Positions 16,059 to 24,904 are shown, numbered from the stretch's first letter. The stretch is 64,000 nucleotides of DNA from Pyrobaculum islandicum DSM 4184 (GCF_000015205.1 NC_008701.1:434001-498000), one strand, 5' to 3'. Translations and numbers: made by a program. The notes: generated by a model from the letters alone, not told the origin.

Positions 16059-17978
16059 GTGTCTACTTCTCTTTTAGGCATAGCAAGAGACGGCGATGAG
16101 TATTATATTCTTAATATTACAGAGGGCTACAAGTCACGTCTTGTTTACTGGTTTAGAGATCTCGAAAACCGTATCTCTGCCGCACTTAAGATAGGCACGT
16201 CGGTTGTATTACTGGGGCCTCACGGCTCTGGCAAATCTGTACTCGCGCGTTATATAGCCGCAAAGTTTGTAAGCGAGTATTACGCAGTCATAGACCTAGG
16301 CGTAGATGTTGTCACTTTTGACAACTTGCTCGAAATACTTCCCGAGGTACCCAACGCAATGGGGTTTTACGACCCTCTTGGGATATCGTTTTACGACAAT
16401 CCACATCTCCCAAGAGCCGAGTTGGCCGTGCCCTGGATACGGCGGTGTCAGTATATAATAGACCGCGCCTTTTATCTAAACACACGTGACATACCGACGT
16501 TATTAGTATTGCCATATGACTTGTTTCGCTACTCCCCGTGTAAGACATACATAGAGAAGAACTCGAAAATTGTCGACATAGCAGAATATCTACGTAACAT
16601 AGATGTGCCTTCTATATTAAAGAGCGTGTTTTCTACACATGCAGCAGCTCTAGGCTGCAAGACTTCAAACCCAGACCCATACATAGACTACGTCTTGCAG
16701 AAACACAGCGATTTAAGTGGAGTTTTTGCCTTGGCGACATACGGCGGTAGGCTCTATGCCAGAAATAGATGCGCCCCATACAAACCAGATGTGTTATACC
16801 AAGACGTTATAAAAGAGCTTGCAAAGATATACTACAGACTATATCGAGAACTCTTCTTCCCAACTTGCCAAATCGCCAGAGCCTTAGCTATTCCTCTTTT
16901 ATTAAGTCTACAGGGCCAACATATACCACCGGCAATTATACACCCGCTTTCAAATGCAGATAGAATTTCTAGGAGACTGTATATATTGAGCAGAGCTTCT
17001 GCAACCCTAGACTCGGCGGCTAGAGAAGAGATACTTGAAGAACTAAAAGAGCTATATCAACCACAGGAAGAGTTTGTCGACATAGCAGAGTGGGCTTCTG
17101 CGCCTAAGGAAAGCGTCGTAGTGGAATCGCTTAAGCTATCTATTAGAGAAGATCGTTGTACTAATATACAAGGAAGCCCTATACATAAAATAAGGACGGT
17201 TTACAAAGGCCTTATGACTCTAGACTATAGATATGCTATTGATCTAGCTAAGGCAGTAGCTTCAATAGCGCTGGGCATAGATATATGTAAAGAGGATATA
17301 GGTAAATATCTTTGTTACAGAGGGGAGGTACCCCAGATAATTATCGAAGCACTGGGCGGCGATAAGAGAATAACTCTTGAGACACATATTGTGTCGCCTA
17401 CCCCCCGCTGTCTTGAAGATGGCATTGAACTACTGACTCAACTAGCTGCTGTAGATGCAAGAAGAGCCCCGCTTCAATGTCTAGAGAAGTTTATAGAAGT
17501 TCTTTATAGCACAGTCCAGAAAAATCCAGAAAGTCTTGTTAAATTTTATAAACTATATAGAGACTATATGGAAATAGTTGCGGAGAGGGTAGCTACGCCT
17601 ATTCTTAGAAAATTCGCGCTGGCGCATTACTATGGCGTTGTGCCAAGCGAAGCCACTCCGATTTTAAAGAGGATACTAGAAGTTGCGCAAGAAGATTACA
17701 AGACCGTTGCGACGGTTCTAGCGTCTCTAGCTACTTTGACGTCTGAAGATGTCGCTAGTCTACTGCCCACTTGCGACTGTCCCTATCTAAGGGCGTTCTC
17801 CGCGTATCAAATAGCTAGAAAGCTTCTGGAGACTGACCGGTCTCAAGAAGTATTAAAAATTCTCGACGTCACAATTACAGAAGTTAAACGTGGCGACCCA
17901 CGGCATGAATATACACCACAGTTTATCCAAGAGGTAGAGGAGCTCTATCGGCAAGTGGCTTTAGAGCTTATTGTTTAA
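16059..17978 (+). CDS. Large P-loop ATPase of unknown function (AAA/STAND-like)
   Basis: A 639-residue protein starting at GTG 16059, about 24 bases after an AT-rich box (AGTTAAATAA). Walker A is GPHGSGKS (53-60); IPTLLVLPYD (about 146-154) may be Walker B, though the acidic pair is not standard. The C-terminal two thirds are alpha-helical and look repeat-like, as in STAND ATPases that use helical repeats as sensors. I cannot name a family. Its TAA interlocks with the stop of the convergent Ras-like GTPase in TTAA at 17975-17978, and MscS lies beyond, so a link to signalling is possible but unproven. Confidence 0.75.
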   Translation: MSTSLLGIARDGDEYYILNITEGYKSRLVYWFRDLENRISAALKIGTSVVLLGPHGSGKSVLARYIAAKFVSEYYAVIDLGVDVVTFDNLLEILPEVPNAMGFYDPLGISFYDNPHLPRAELAVPWIRRCQYIIDRAFYLNTRDIPTLLVLPYDLFRYSPCKTYIEKNSKIVDIAEYLRNIDVPSILKSVFSTHAAALGCKTSNPDPYIDYVLQKHSDLSGVFALATYGGRLYARNRCAPYKPDVLYQDVIKELAKIYYRLYRELFFPTCQIARALAIPLLLSLQGQHIPPAIIHPLSNADRISRRLYILSRASATLDSAAREEILEELKELYQPQEEFVDIAEWASAPKESVVVESLKLSIREDRCTNIQGSPIHKIRTVYKGLMTLDYRYAIDLAKAVASIALGIDICKEDIGKYLCYRGEVPQIIIEALGGDKRITLETHIVSPTPRCLEDGIELLTQLAAVDARRAPLQCLEKFIEVLYSTVQKNPESLVKFYKLYRDYMEIVAERVATPILRKFALAHYYGVVPSEATPILKRILEVAQEDYKTVATVLASLATLTSEDVASLLPTCDCPYLRAFSAYQIARKLLETDRSQEVLKILDVTITEVKRGDPRHEYTPQFIQEVEELYRQVALELIV

Positions 17979-18447
17979 AGTACTACCTTTATTAGGTCTC
18001 TGGCGTCGCCTTTTAAAGCAGATATATAATATATCTCCTGTGCTCCTACCGCTACAGCGATTTCATCAGCCTCAATATAGAAGCCGTATTCACGCGCGAG
18101 ATCCATTTTATTTCCCACGACAGCTAGTCTTTTAAACGGCTTTATCCCCCTATCTAACAAGTCGCTGTGTATTTCTACCAAAGCTTTCAGAGTATCGTAG
18201 TGAAGTAAATCATACATATATACGGCCTTGTCTACATAAAAAGTCCACATCTTGGCAAAGTTTTGGACTACCTCAATGACATACTGCCCTGGTACATCGA
18301 TGAGATTTACCTCTCTATTGGCAATATAAAGGCAGTAGACGCCAGGACGCAGAGTTACAGTAGGCCTAATCGACAGCCCCATAACCTATATGTAAGCGTT
18401 GTCTTGCCTACACTACAGACGCCCAAGAGGGCAACGATGTGGCACAC
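17975..18447 (-). pseudogene. Ras-like small GTPase, interrupted by a frame change
   Basis: In the frame starting at GTG 18447 the sequence reads HIVALLGVCSVGKTTLTYRL, a perfect G1 P-loop, then runs into a stop within ten codons. From 18382 a frame offset by one base continues MGLSIRPTV..., with G3 LIDVPGQ, G4 VGNKMD and G5 SALKG. Joined by reading one base twice (a -1 shift) at about 18380-18385 it gives a normal GTPase of about 158 residues. A TATA box TATTTATATA at about 18465-18475 precedes the P-loop part. It may be a real mutation, a recoding site or a sequence error. Confidence 0.75.
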
Positions 18448-18528
18448 GTCACATCTACAGGCACTATATAAATAGGAAGTGTCTCTCTAACCACCGTTAT
18501 ATTTAAAAATAAGTGAAAAAAGACGCGT

Positions 18529-19098
18529 ATGAATCCGGTAGGAAGACTTGCGTTGTGGATAATGATGTACATTGTTGTAATGGCTGTTGTACAATACGCT
18601 TTCCAATTTGTAACTAGTAACATATATAAAGATGCGATGAGCTACAAGGTCTACGTCGATATTCTACTCACTCTATTCTTTGGGTGGCAGATTGTAAAAG
18701 CGTTTGCAGATATTGTGGCGTTGCCTGTTGCTAAAAAACAGGGAGAGACCGCCGGAAAGGCTGTGGCAAATCTAATAAAACTTTTGGGCATAGGCGCTCT
18801 GGTAGCATCTCTAGCAGGCGCCGTCTCTGGCGGCGCCGCTGCGGCGGCTTTAGGCGGTTTTATCGGATTGGTAATAGGCTTTGCAACTCAGCAAGTGCTT
18901 AGCCAAGCGGTAGCCGGCATCTTTCTACTTCTCGCAAGGCCGTTTAAAATTGGCGACAAAATTGTAGGCGCCGGCCAAGAAGGCATAGTCGAAGACATAG
19001 GCGCTATGTACACTGTTGTTAAAGATGCCGAGGGTAACAAGATCTTAATACCTAACAACAAACTAATAGGCGATATACTGAAGATAAAGAAGTCTTAG
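18529..19098 (+). CDS. Mechanosensitive ion channel, small MscS type
   Basis: 189 residues with hydrophobic spans at about 8-27, 43-60 and 80-105, then the MscS core: GFATQQVLSQAVAGIFLLLARPFKIGDKI, outlined by QVLSQAVAG and PFKIGDKI, and the beta domain GIVEDIGAMYTVV ... ILIPNNKLIG. It ends right after this domain, so the large C-terminal cage of MscS (286 residues in E. coli) is missing. It would open under membrane tension to release solutes. ATG 18529 lies about 26 bases after ATATTTAAAAAT. The stop interlocks with the convergent gene. Confidence 0.9.
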   Translation: MNPVGRLALWIMMYIVVMAVVQYAFQFVTSNIYKDAMSYKVYVDILLTLFFGWQIVKAFADIVALPVAKKQGETAGKAVANLIKLLGIGALVASLAGAVSGGAAAAALGGFIGLVIGFATQQVLSQAVAGIFLLLARPFKIGDKIVGAGQEGIVEDIGAMYTVVKDAEGNKILIPNNKLIGDILKIKKS

Positions 19099-19817
19099 CT
19101 TTTTTCAAACCATACCTCAACCTCCCAATTTTCTCTTGGGATAACCACCGCGAGCGCCGGCCTCAAACCCAACTTCTCCATTATCTGTTGTCTCTTCTGT
19201 AGAAGAGTTCTCTTTTTCCTAAGCTTTGGATCTGTGGGGCGCATTGTGGTTTTAACCTCGACGTGGTAGACCACCCCATTTTCAACTAGTAGAAAATCCA
19301 CCTCTCTAAGCGTTTCTATCACTGATGCGACAAAATCAGGCTCGCCTCTAAGTCTTTCATAGATAACAGCCGCTATCTCTATATCTGTCTCTGTAAAAAT
19401 GTCGAAGTCTTTTAGGAGCGTGGGCGATACGCCCTTTAATACATAGTCTTTTAACTCTTTTAGCCCCAAGGAGAGAAGTAGGGCGTAGACGCCCTCTGTA
19501 TCCCTCCCTATATATTTCACAAGTCCCCTCGGCGGGTCTAAAATCACTGCAGGCGCGCCGTCTTCAACCACAGGGACAAACCACGACTTATGTATAGGCC
19601 ATTCAGAAAGCACATGTTTAGAATACACGCCACGACCTTTTTCGTGCGGCATTGACGTTCCCCGAGGCGCTATCTTATCCGCAGAGTATAAACCCTCAAC
19701 TAACATTGCAATAGTCTCACCGCGGGATACTTTCTGTAACACTTTCGCAAATATATACTCGCCAAAATAGCCTATTCCAGCGCCTAGTGTCTCCAACAGA
19801 TTTACCCTAATCAACAC
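19095..19817 (-). CDS. Putative PD-(D/E)XK-like nuclease
   Basis: A 240-residue protein without a full family match. The C-terminal third has VDFLLVENGVVYHVEVKTT (about 189-207), i.e. a D...ExK arrangement typical of the PD-(D/E)XK nuclease fold, followed by a basic helix LRKKRTLLQKRQQIMEKL. The N-terminal part is mixed alpha/beta. It may be an archaeal nuclease acting on damaged DNA, but this is inference. It starts about 80 bases from the divergent acdA and converges on mscS. Confidence 0.6.
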   Translation of the reverse strand: MLIRVNLLETLGAGIGYFGEYIFAKVLQKVSRGETIAMLVEGLYSADKIAPRGTSMPHEKGRGVYSKHVLSEWPIHKSWFVPVVEDGAPAVILDPPRGLVKYIGRDTEGVYALLLSLGLKELKDYVLKGVSPTLLKDFDIFTETDIEIAAVIYERLRGEPDFVASVIETLREVDFLLVENGVVYHVEVKTTMRPTDPKLRKKRTLLQKRQQIMEKLGLRPALAVVIPRENWEVEVWFEKS

Positions 19818-19897
19818 TCGGTATAGAGCCTAAATTTTTCAAACCATCGTTTAATTACACGACGCATATATATTTATATATTGGCTATAGATAGCTT

Positions 19898-21283
19898 GTG
19901 ATTTCTAAACTTTTCGACCCCCAGAGCGTGGCGTTGGTAGGAGCGTCAACAAAACAAGGGTCCGTCGGATATGTTATCCTAGAGAATTTAGTCACTAGAT
20001 TTAAGGGCGTTGTATATCCAGTAAATCCAAAATATGACGAAGTAGAGCTTTGGGGCCGTCGGATTAAATTTTACAAATCTATCTTGGAGATAGATGCGCC
20101 AATAGACGCCGTAGTTATAGCAACGCCCGCGCCTACTGTACCTAAGATACTTGAGGAGGCTGGCCTTAAGGGCGTCCCAGTGGCTATTGTAGTAAGTAGC
20201 GGCTTTGCAGAAGCTGGAAATGTAGAGCTTGAAAACTGGACAAAGGCTGTGGCAAAACAATATGGCATAAGAGTACTAGGCCCCAACTGCATAGGTGTTT
20301 ACAACGCATATACAAACTTCGATACAATATTCCTCCCAGCCGATAGAGCCGGTAGACCGCCGCCAGGCCCCCTTGCGTTAATTAGCCAAAGCGGCGCAGT
20401 CGCTGCGGCAATTATGGACTGGGCTGCTAGGAGAAAAATAGGCCTTGGCCTTATGGTAAACTACGGCAATAAAATAGACATAACAGAGGTAGAGCTACTA
20501 GAGGCCTTTGCGGCAGACGACAGAATAAAAGTAATAACACTATATATCGAGGGTTTTAAATATCCTGGCGAGGCCTCTAGGTTTCTTGAAAGCGTAAGAA
20601 AAATAGTGCCGAAAAAACCAGTGGTTGTCTATAAAGCAGGTAGAGGCAGGGCTGCTCAACGCGCAGTGAAAAGCCACACGGCGGCTATGGCTGGGACATA
20701 CGAGATGTACCACGGACTTTTCCAACAGGCAGGAGTAATAGAGGCTTCGTCTGTTAGAGAAATGTTTGACATGGCTAAGGCCCTTGCCTATCAGCCGATT
20801 CCACGCGGTAAGCGGGTGCTAGTTGTAACAGACAGCGGGGGCATGGGCATACAAGCGGTAGATGCACTAGAGGCACTTGGGCTTGAGGTGCCCGAAGTCC
20901 CCGAAAGTATAGCCAACGAGCTAAAGAGAGAGCTTCTCCCATTTGCGGCGGTGTCAAACCCTATAGATGTAACTGGAAGCGCCACAGACGAACACTATAA
21001 AATAGTGCTAGATACGTTGCTCCCAACAGCATTTTTCGACATGGCGCTAGTGGTTACTCTAATGCAAGTGCCAGGTCTTACGAAAAACCTCGCAGAGTAT
21101 ATAATCAACAGCAAGAAATATGGCAAGCCTCTTGTTGTTGTCAACTTCGGCGGTAGCGAACTTGTCCAAAAGTTTGAAGACATATTAGAGGACAATGGAA
21201 TACCTGTATATCCAACACCGGAAAGAGCGGCAAAAGCCCTGTGGGCTTTATATAAATACGCAGAGGTGAAAAGAAAAATATGA
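19898..21283 (+). CDS. acdA: ADP-forming acyl-CoA synthetase, alpha subunit
   Basis: 461 residues with CoA-binding domain (FDPQSVALVGASTKQGSVGY), Rossmann and ligase segments (RVLGPNCIGVYN, LISQSGAVAAAI), and the phosphorylated histidine in KSHTAAMAG (His260). It converts acyl-CoA, ADP and phosphate into acid, CoA and ATP, the main substrate-level ATP step of peptide- and sugar-fermenting archaea. GTG start 19898 follows a TATA box by about 25 bases. The beta-subunit gene overlaps by 4 bases. Confidence 0.93.
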   Translation: MISKLFDPQSVALVGASTKQGSVGYVILENLVTRFKGVVYPVNPKYDEVELWGRRIKFYKSILEIDAPIDAVVIATPAPTVPKILEEAGLKGVPVAIVVSSGFAEAGNVELENWTKAVAKQYGIRVLGPNCIGVYNAYTNFDTIFLPADRAGRPPPGPLALISQSGAVAAAIMDWAARRKIGLGLMVNYGNKIDITEVELLEAFAADDRIKVITLYIEGFKYPGEASRFLESVRKIVPKKPVVVYKAGRGRAAQRAVKSHTAAMAGTYEMYHGLFQQAGVIEASSVREMFDMAKALAYQPIPRGKRVLVVTDSGGMGIQAVDALEALGLEVPEVPESIANELKRELLPFAAVSNPIDVTGSATDEHYKIVLDTLLPTAFFDMALVVTLMQVPGLTKNLAEYIINSKKYGKPLVVVNFGGSELVQKFEDILEDNGIPVYPTPERAAKALWALYKYAEVKRKI

Positions 21284-21978
21284 CACACACAATTGTAGCT
21301 AAAGCCCTTGCCGAAGCTAGAAACAAGTTGAGAGAAGATGAGGCGCTAGCTCTACTTAAGGCATATGGAATACCAACTCCGGACTTCGCCCTAGCTCGCG
21401 ACGAAGAGGAGGCGGTCAAGCTAGCTGAACAAATAGGCTATCCAGTAGCTGTAAAAATAGTATCTCCACAGATTGTACACAAGACGGATGTAGGCGGAGT
21501 TATCCTAGGGGTGTCAAACGAACGGGAGGTCAGAGAGGCTTGTGTACAAATTAAGGAAATTATCAAAAAGGTGCCATATGCCGAGCTTGAGGGCGTCTTA
21601 ATACAGAAGATGGTGCCAAAAGGCGTAGAGCTTATAATAGGTACAGTCTACGACGAGATTTTTGGCCACGTAATACTCTTCGGCCTAGGCGGGATATACA
21701 CCGAAGTTTACAAAGACGTCTCCATGCGTATAGTGCCTATAACTGAAGAAGACGCATGGGAAATGATACGCGAGGTAAAAGCCTATAGAATACTTACGGG
21801 CTATAGAGGCATGCCGCCGCGCGACGTAGCCGCGGTTGTAGACATACTAGTAAAGTTTTCACGACTCGTACAAGAAAACCCAGAGATAAGAGAAGCCGAT
21901 TTAAACCCAGTAATAGCACTTGAAGAGGGGAAAGGAGCGTATGTAGTAGACGCAAGATTCATACTAAAGATGCCGTAG
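21280..21978 (+). CDS. acdB: ADP-forming acyl-CoA synthetase, beta subunit
   Basis: A 232-residue ATP-grasp subunit: ALLKAYGIPTPDFALA, GYPVAVKIVSPQIVHKTDVGGV outlined by SPQIVHKTDVGG (nucleotide loop), ILFGLGGIYTEVYKDVSMRI outlined by GLGGIYTEV, and EADLNPVIA near the end. It works with AcdA as an alpha2beta2 enzyme. The start ATG overlaps the acdA stop. Its TAG (21976-21978) directly abuts the CCA-encoding end of the tRNA-Trp gene on the other strand. Confidence 0.93.
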   Translation: MTHTIVAKALAEARNKLREDEALALLKAYGIPTPDFALARDEEEAVKLAEQIGYPVAVKIVSPQIVHKTDVGGVILGVSNEREVREACVQIKEIIKKVPYAELEGVLIQKMVPKGVELIIGTVYDEIFGHVILFGLGGIYTEVYKDVSMRIVPITEEDAWEMIREVKAYRILTGYRGMPPRDVAAVVDILVKFSRLVQENPEIREADLNPVIALEEGKGAYVVDARFILKMP

Positions 21979-22055
21979 TGGTGGGGCCGGAGGGATTTGA
22001 ACCCCCGACCTACGGGTCTGGAGCCCGCCGCTCTGCCTGGCTGAGCTACGGCCCC
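21979..22055 (-). tRNA. tRNA-Trp (CCA anticodon), no intron, CCA end encoded
   Basis: Acceptor GGGGCCG pairs with CGGCCCC, followed by A73 and an encoded CCA (21979-21981 on the plus strand reads TGG). The D arm has GCTC/GAGC, the anticodon arm GCGGG-CTCCAGA-CCCGT, and the T arm has GTTCAAAT. The anticodon is CCA. Without CCA it is 74 nt, so there is no room for an intron, although tRNA-Trp genes in many archaea contain one. Confidence 0.9.
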
Positions 22056-22139
22056 TCTCTACTTTTAGCTCACAGTTTTTAAGCTTTCTCCTACTACAAG
22101 ACGTGTTATACCACAGATGAGAATAGCTACAAGAGACAT

Positions 22140-23075
22140 CTATTCAAGCCCGGCTTCCGTAATTCTGTACTCTATCCTTACGTCAGGAGCCATACCAGGC
22201 ACGTCTAATGGCCACATGTAACCCTCTAGCTTCGCCTTGTTAGGCCGCACCATCATAAATCTCGCGTTTACGGTATGTGCCAAGACGTTGCCGCCCGCCG
22301 GCCTTTTCACGCCGCCGGCAAAAATCTCGGGCACGTCCATCACTTGATTTGCCAAAATAGAAGTTACGCCGAACGTCCTCGCATGGCGTCTCAGCCAATC
22401 GACGAGATAGTGAATTCGCTGTTGTCTAGCCGCCAACATCTCCCTACCGGGAAACTCAGCACGATACAACGCCGTGATTGTATCTATTATCACAAGACGG
22501 CAACCCTCTTGTATATGGCGTGGGATGTCGTATTTCACTATCTGTTCTAACTGCATTACATTAGCCGGTTGATATAAAACAAGCGACGTGTCTAATCTCT
22601 CAATTTCTACACCAAACCGCCTCGCAATTGTCTCGACGAGCGTTGGGTTAAACGTGCCCTCTGTATCTATATATACAACTCTCGCAGTAAAACCCTCCTT
22701 AAGTCCTACCACGGCAAGTTGATGTGCAAACATTGACTTACCAGTGCCATATTCGCCAGCAAATTCATATATAAAGCCCTCCCTTATCCCTCTCCAAGGA
22801 GTTTTTTCGTCAAATTCTACAAGCCCAGTCTTAAAAGTCTTGACTTGTCTCTGTCTAAACTCGCCAAATGTCACCGCCTTCACCCCGCCGACTTTTTGCA
22901 AAACTTGCTGTAGAAGCTTTACAGCTCTTTCATATTCGATACCTGCCTCAGCTAACTCCTCCGCCGTAAATTCAGATAGATGTTCTAGAGATGTAATACC
23001 CAACTCCATTAGCTTTTCAAACGTCTTAGGACCCACGCCCTCAAGCGAAGATAAATCGGCTTTCTTCCTGGACAT
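22140..23075 (-). CDS. RadA-family recombinase, probable paralogue
   Basis: 311 residues: an N-terminal helix-hairpin-helix domain (SSLEGVGPKTFEKLMELGI, about 9-27), Walker A GEYGTGKS (107-114), Walker B LVIIDTITALY, and the loop region NQVMDVPEIFAGG with RPAGGNVLAHT. These are RadA/Rad51 features. The linker carries FGEF where the main RadA has the FxxA-type polymerisation motif, and the AYNSNHQM-type segment is replaced, so I take it as a paralogue rather than the main RadA. It would assist strand exchange or filament loading. Confidence 0.78.
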   Translation of the reverse strand: MSRKKADLSSLEGVGPKTFEKLMELGITSLEHLSEFTAEELAEAGIEYERAVKLLQQVLQKVGGVKAVTFGEFRQRQVKTFKTGLVEFDEKTPWRGIREGFIYEFAGEYGTGKSMFAHQLAVVGLKEGFTARVVYIDTEGTFNPTLVETIARRFGVEIERLDTSLVLYQPANVMQLEQIVKYDIPRHIQEGCRLVIIDTITALYRAEFPGREMLAARQQRIHYLVDWLRRHARTFGVTSILANQVMDVPEIFAGGVKRPAGGNVLAHTVNARFMMVRPNKAKLEGYMWPLDVPGMAPDVRIEYRITEAGLE

Positions 23076-23079
23076 AAAA

Positions 23080-23463
23080 TCAGTTTATCTCTATGTTAAA
23101 TTTATTCAGAGGGATAACCGCCTCTTCACACCTCCAGGCTCCCCAAGACGTCATCACTTTTTTACCTCTACACAGAGGTATATATGTGATGAGCCTCACG
23201 GTAGGCGAAAAATGAGCGCAACGCCCTTCACTGACTCGGCTAGACGTTTCGCTCAACCTCGCCTTTATATACGCCAAAAGCTCCTCTGTCTCTTCCTCTG
23301 TGAGATATCCAACGCCCAATCTCTCAGCGAACTCTCTATCGCCAACCACAAGCACAAGCCTCCTCTCTATGTCTCCGAGCTCTCCCATAGATAAAGCCCT
23401 CACGCCAGGAACCCCCTTCCACTCATCTGGCGGCTGACCCCTAAATACAACAACTACCTCCAT
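23080..23463 (-). CDS. Hypothetical protein, 127 residues
   Basis: Starts at ATG 23461-23463, about 25 bases after a minus-strand TATA box (TTATAAATT at about 23482-23490), hence leaderless. The N-terminal part reads like an alpha/beta domain (MEVVVVFRGQPPDEWKGV, RRLVLVVGDREFAERLG), then a helix and a beta-rich end with three cysteines. No family recognised. The gene is 4 bases upstream of the RadA paralogue on the same strand and probably co-transcribed with it. Confidence 0.6.
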   Translation of the reverse strand: MEVVVVFRGQPPDEWKGVPGVRALSMGELGDIERRLVLVVGDREFAERLGVGYLTEEETEELLAYIKARLSETSSRVSEGRCAHFSPTVRLITYIPLCRGKKVMTSWGAWRCEEAVIPLNKFNIEIN

Positions 23464-23502
23464 GCCATAGCCCTACATCCAATTTATAAGATATTACGTA
23501 GT

Positions 23503-23537
23503 TACAACCGAAAGCCTTGCCCTTTAGGGCGGGGAGG
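23503..23537 (+). mobile_element. Solitary IS200/IS605 right-end (omega-RNA-like) hairpin
   Basis: TACAACCGAAAGCCTTGCC is followed by TTTA and GGGCGGGGAGG. CCTTGCCC 23515-23522 pairs with GGGCGGGG 23527-23534 over a 4-base loop (two T-G wobbles). This is the typical right end of TnpB-carrying IS200/IS605 elements, whose transcript is the guide RNA scaffold. No tnpA or tnpB lies next to it. The hairpin sits in the 77 bp between two minus-strand genes and ends just before the acetyltransferase stop codon. Confidence 0.6.
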
Positions 23538-23540
23538 GGG

Positions 23541-24068
23541 TCATACGCCAAGATATGGCTTTAGACAAGTCTCCCGCCACAGCACTTCCACATCGCCGGT
23601 ATAGGCGGCTATCTCCTCCGGTTTACCGCCTTTTATATATAAGACGTCGTCGTCATAGCCACACGTCGCCTTTAGTAAAACCTCCCTAACGCTAGGAGGC
23701 AACTCCCTCCAGGCGTGTCTGGCATAGCCCAGTTTTTCAAACAGTCTCGCTACTGCGACGTTATCTATCGCAGATGTTGCAAGATATGTAGATGCGCCAC
23801 ATAGCCCCTCTACATATCTAACAAGCGAAGTGGCAATCCCCCGTCTCCTATGCTTAGGCGCTACAACTATATAGTAGTGTACACACGTCATCTCTGCAAG
23901 ACGGACTGCGTAGAAGACCTCAGCCCCCACAGGCTCCCCATCTATATAGACAGTAACGGCGTTTGAGCCAGGCCATCGTTCTAACACCGCCTTTGCGTAT
24001 TTAACAGGGCCTCTATAATAAAGACCGACAAGTCTCAACGCAGTCTCTCTGTCTATTACGAACTCCAC
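23541..24068 (-). CDS. GNAT-family N-acetyltransferase
   Basis: A 175-residue protein. VAPKHRRRGIATSLVRYVEG is the acetyl-CoA-binding motif A (R/Q-x-x-G-x-G/A), and NVAVARLFEKLGYARH is the motif B region. It transfers an acetyl group from acetyl-CoA to an amine, substrate unknown. The start ATG lies within the last codons of the aldo/keto reductase gene (13-base overlap), so both are in one unit. The stop adjoins an insertion-sequence relic. Confidence 0.87.
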   Translation of the reverse strand: MEFVIDRETALRLVGLYYRGPVKYAKAVLERWPGSNAVTVYIDGEPVGAEVFYAVRLAEMTCVHYYIVVAPKHRRRGIATSLVRYVEGLCGASTYLATSAIDNVAVARLFEKLGYARHAWRELPPSVREVLLKATCGYDDDVLYIKGGKPEEIAAYTGDVEVLWRETCLKPYLGV

Positions 24069-24889
24069 CGCGTTATCTCTAGAAAATCCTCCTCGCTGAG
24101 CTCTATCTCTAGAGACCTTACGATCTCGTCGATATGCTCTCTCCTCTCGGCCTTAGGAATAGGCACGACGCCTCTCTTGACATACCAAGCAAGAGCGATT
24201 TGAACCGCCGAAGCCCTATACCTTGTTCCAATTTCCATAAGCCTCCGATCTCTAGCAATAGCCCCCTTCTCAAGAGGGGTGTACGCCATGTACATAATCC
24301 CATTTGACAAGACATACGGTATGACATTTGCATCATCACTCTTATAATATAAAGAGTAGCGGTTTTGAACTGCCGCCAGCTCGTACTTCTTTGTACAACT
24401 TTCAGCCTCCTTGATTTGTCTAAGTGAAAAATTGCTAACGCCAAAAAACTTAATCAAACCTCTATCTACAAGAGTTTCAAACGCCCGTATTGTCTCACAT
24501 ATGGGGACTATCTCTGAAGGCCAGTGAAGCAGATATAGGTCAATATATGTGCCGAGCCTTGCCATACTTTGTTTGGCAGACTTCAACACATCCTCGAAAC
24601 GCGCGTGGCTAGGCCACACCTTAGAAACAATAAACAGCTCATCTCTTGGAAACCCCTTTATCGCAAGACCCACGAGCTCTTCCGTATGCCCACCTCCATA
24701 CATCTCAGCTGTGTCTATAAGAGTTATGCCCCGCTCTATTGCGTACCTCAACGCATCTATCCACTCCCTGTCCCTACTTCTATCCGAGACCCAAAAACCC
24801 CCACCAATCCCCCAAGTACCCAGCCCCACTGCAGAGACACAACCCACACGCCTAAAACAAACCCTCTTCACAGGAGCAAATTGACACAT
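24056..24889 (-). CDS. Aldo/keto reductase
   Basis: 277 residues of the (beta/alpha)8 AKR superfamily: GLGTWGIGGGFW, GITLIDTAEMYGGGHTEELVG (Asp and Tyr of the catalytic tetrad), FIVSKVWPSH (Lys), YLLHWPS (His), FFGVSNF and a C-terminal VPIPKAERREHIDE that binds NADP(H). It reduces aldehydes or ketones; the physiological substrate is unknown. The acetyltransferase gene overlaps its end. Confidence 0.92.
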   Translation of the reverse strand: MCQFAPVKRVCFRRVGCVSAVGLGTWGIGGGFWVSDRSRDREWIDALRYAIERGITLIDTAEMYGGGHTEELVGLAIKGFPRDELFIVSKVWPSHARFEDVLKSAKQSMARLGTYIDLYLLHWPSEIVPICETIRAFETLVDRGLIKFFGVSNFSLRQIKEAESCTKKYELAAVQNRYSLYYKSDDANVIPYVLSNGIMYMAYTPLEKGAIARDRRLMEIGTRYRASAVQIALAWYVKRGVVPIPKAERREHIDEIVRSLEIELSEEDFLEITRWSS

Positions 24890-24904
24890 ATTCTAAAACG
24901 TAAC

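Noticed and set aside
15874-16077. 67-codon plus-strand frame before the large ATPase
   Set aside because: It runs across the L40e gene and both promoters and has no protein-like composition.
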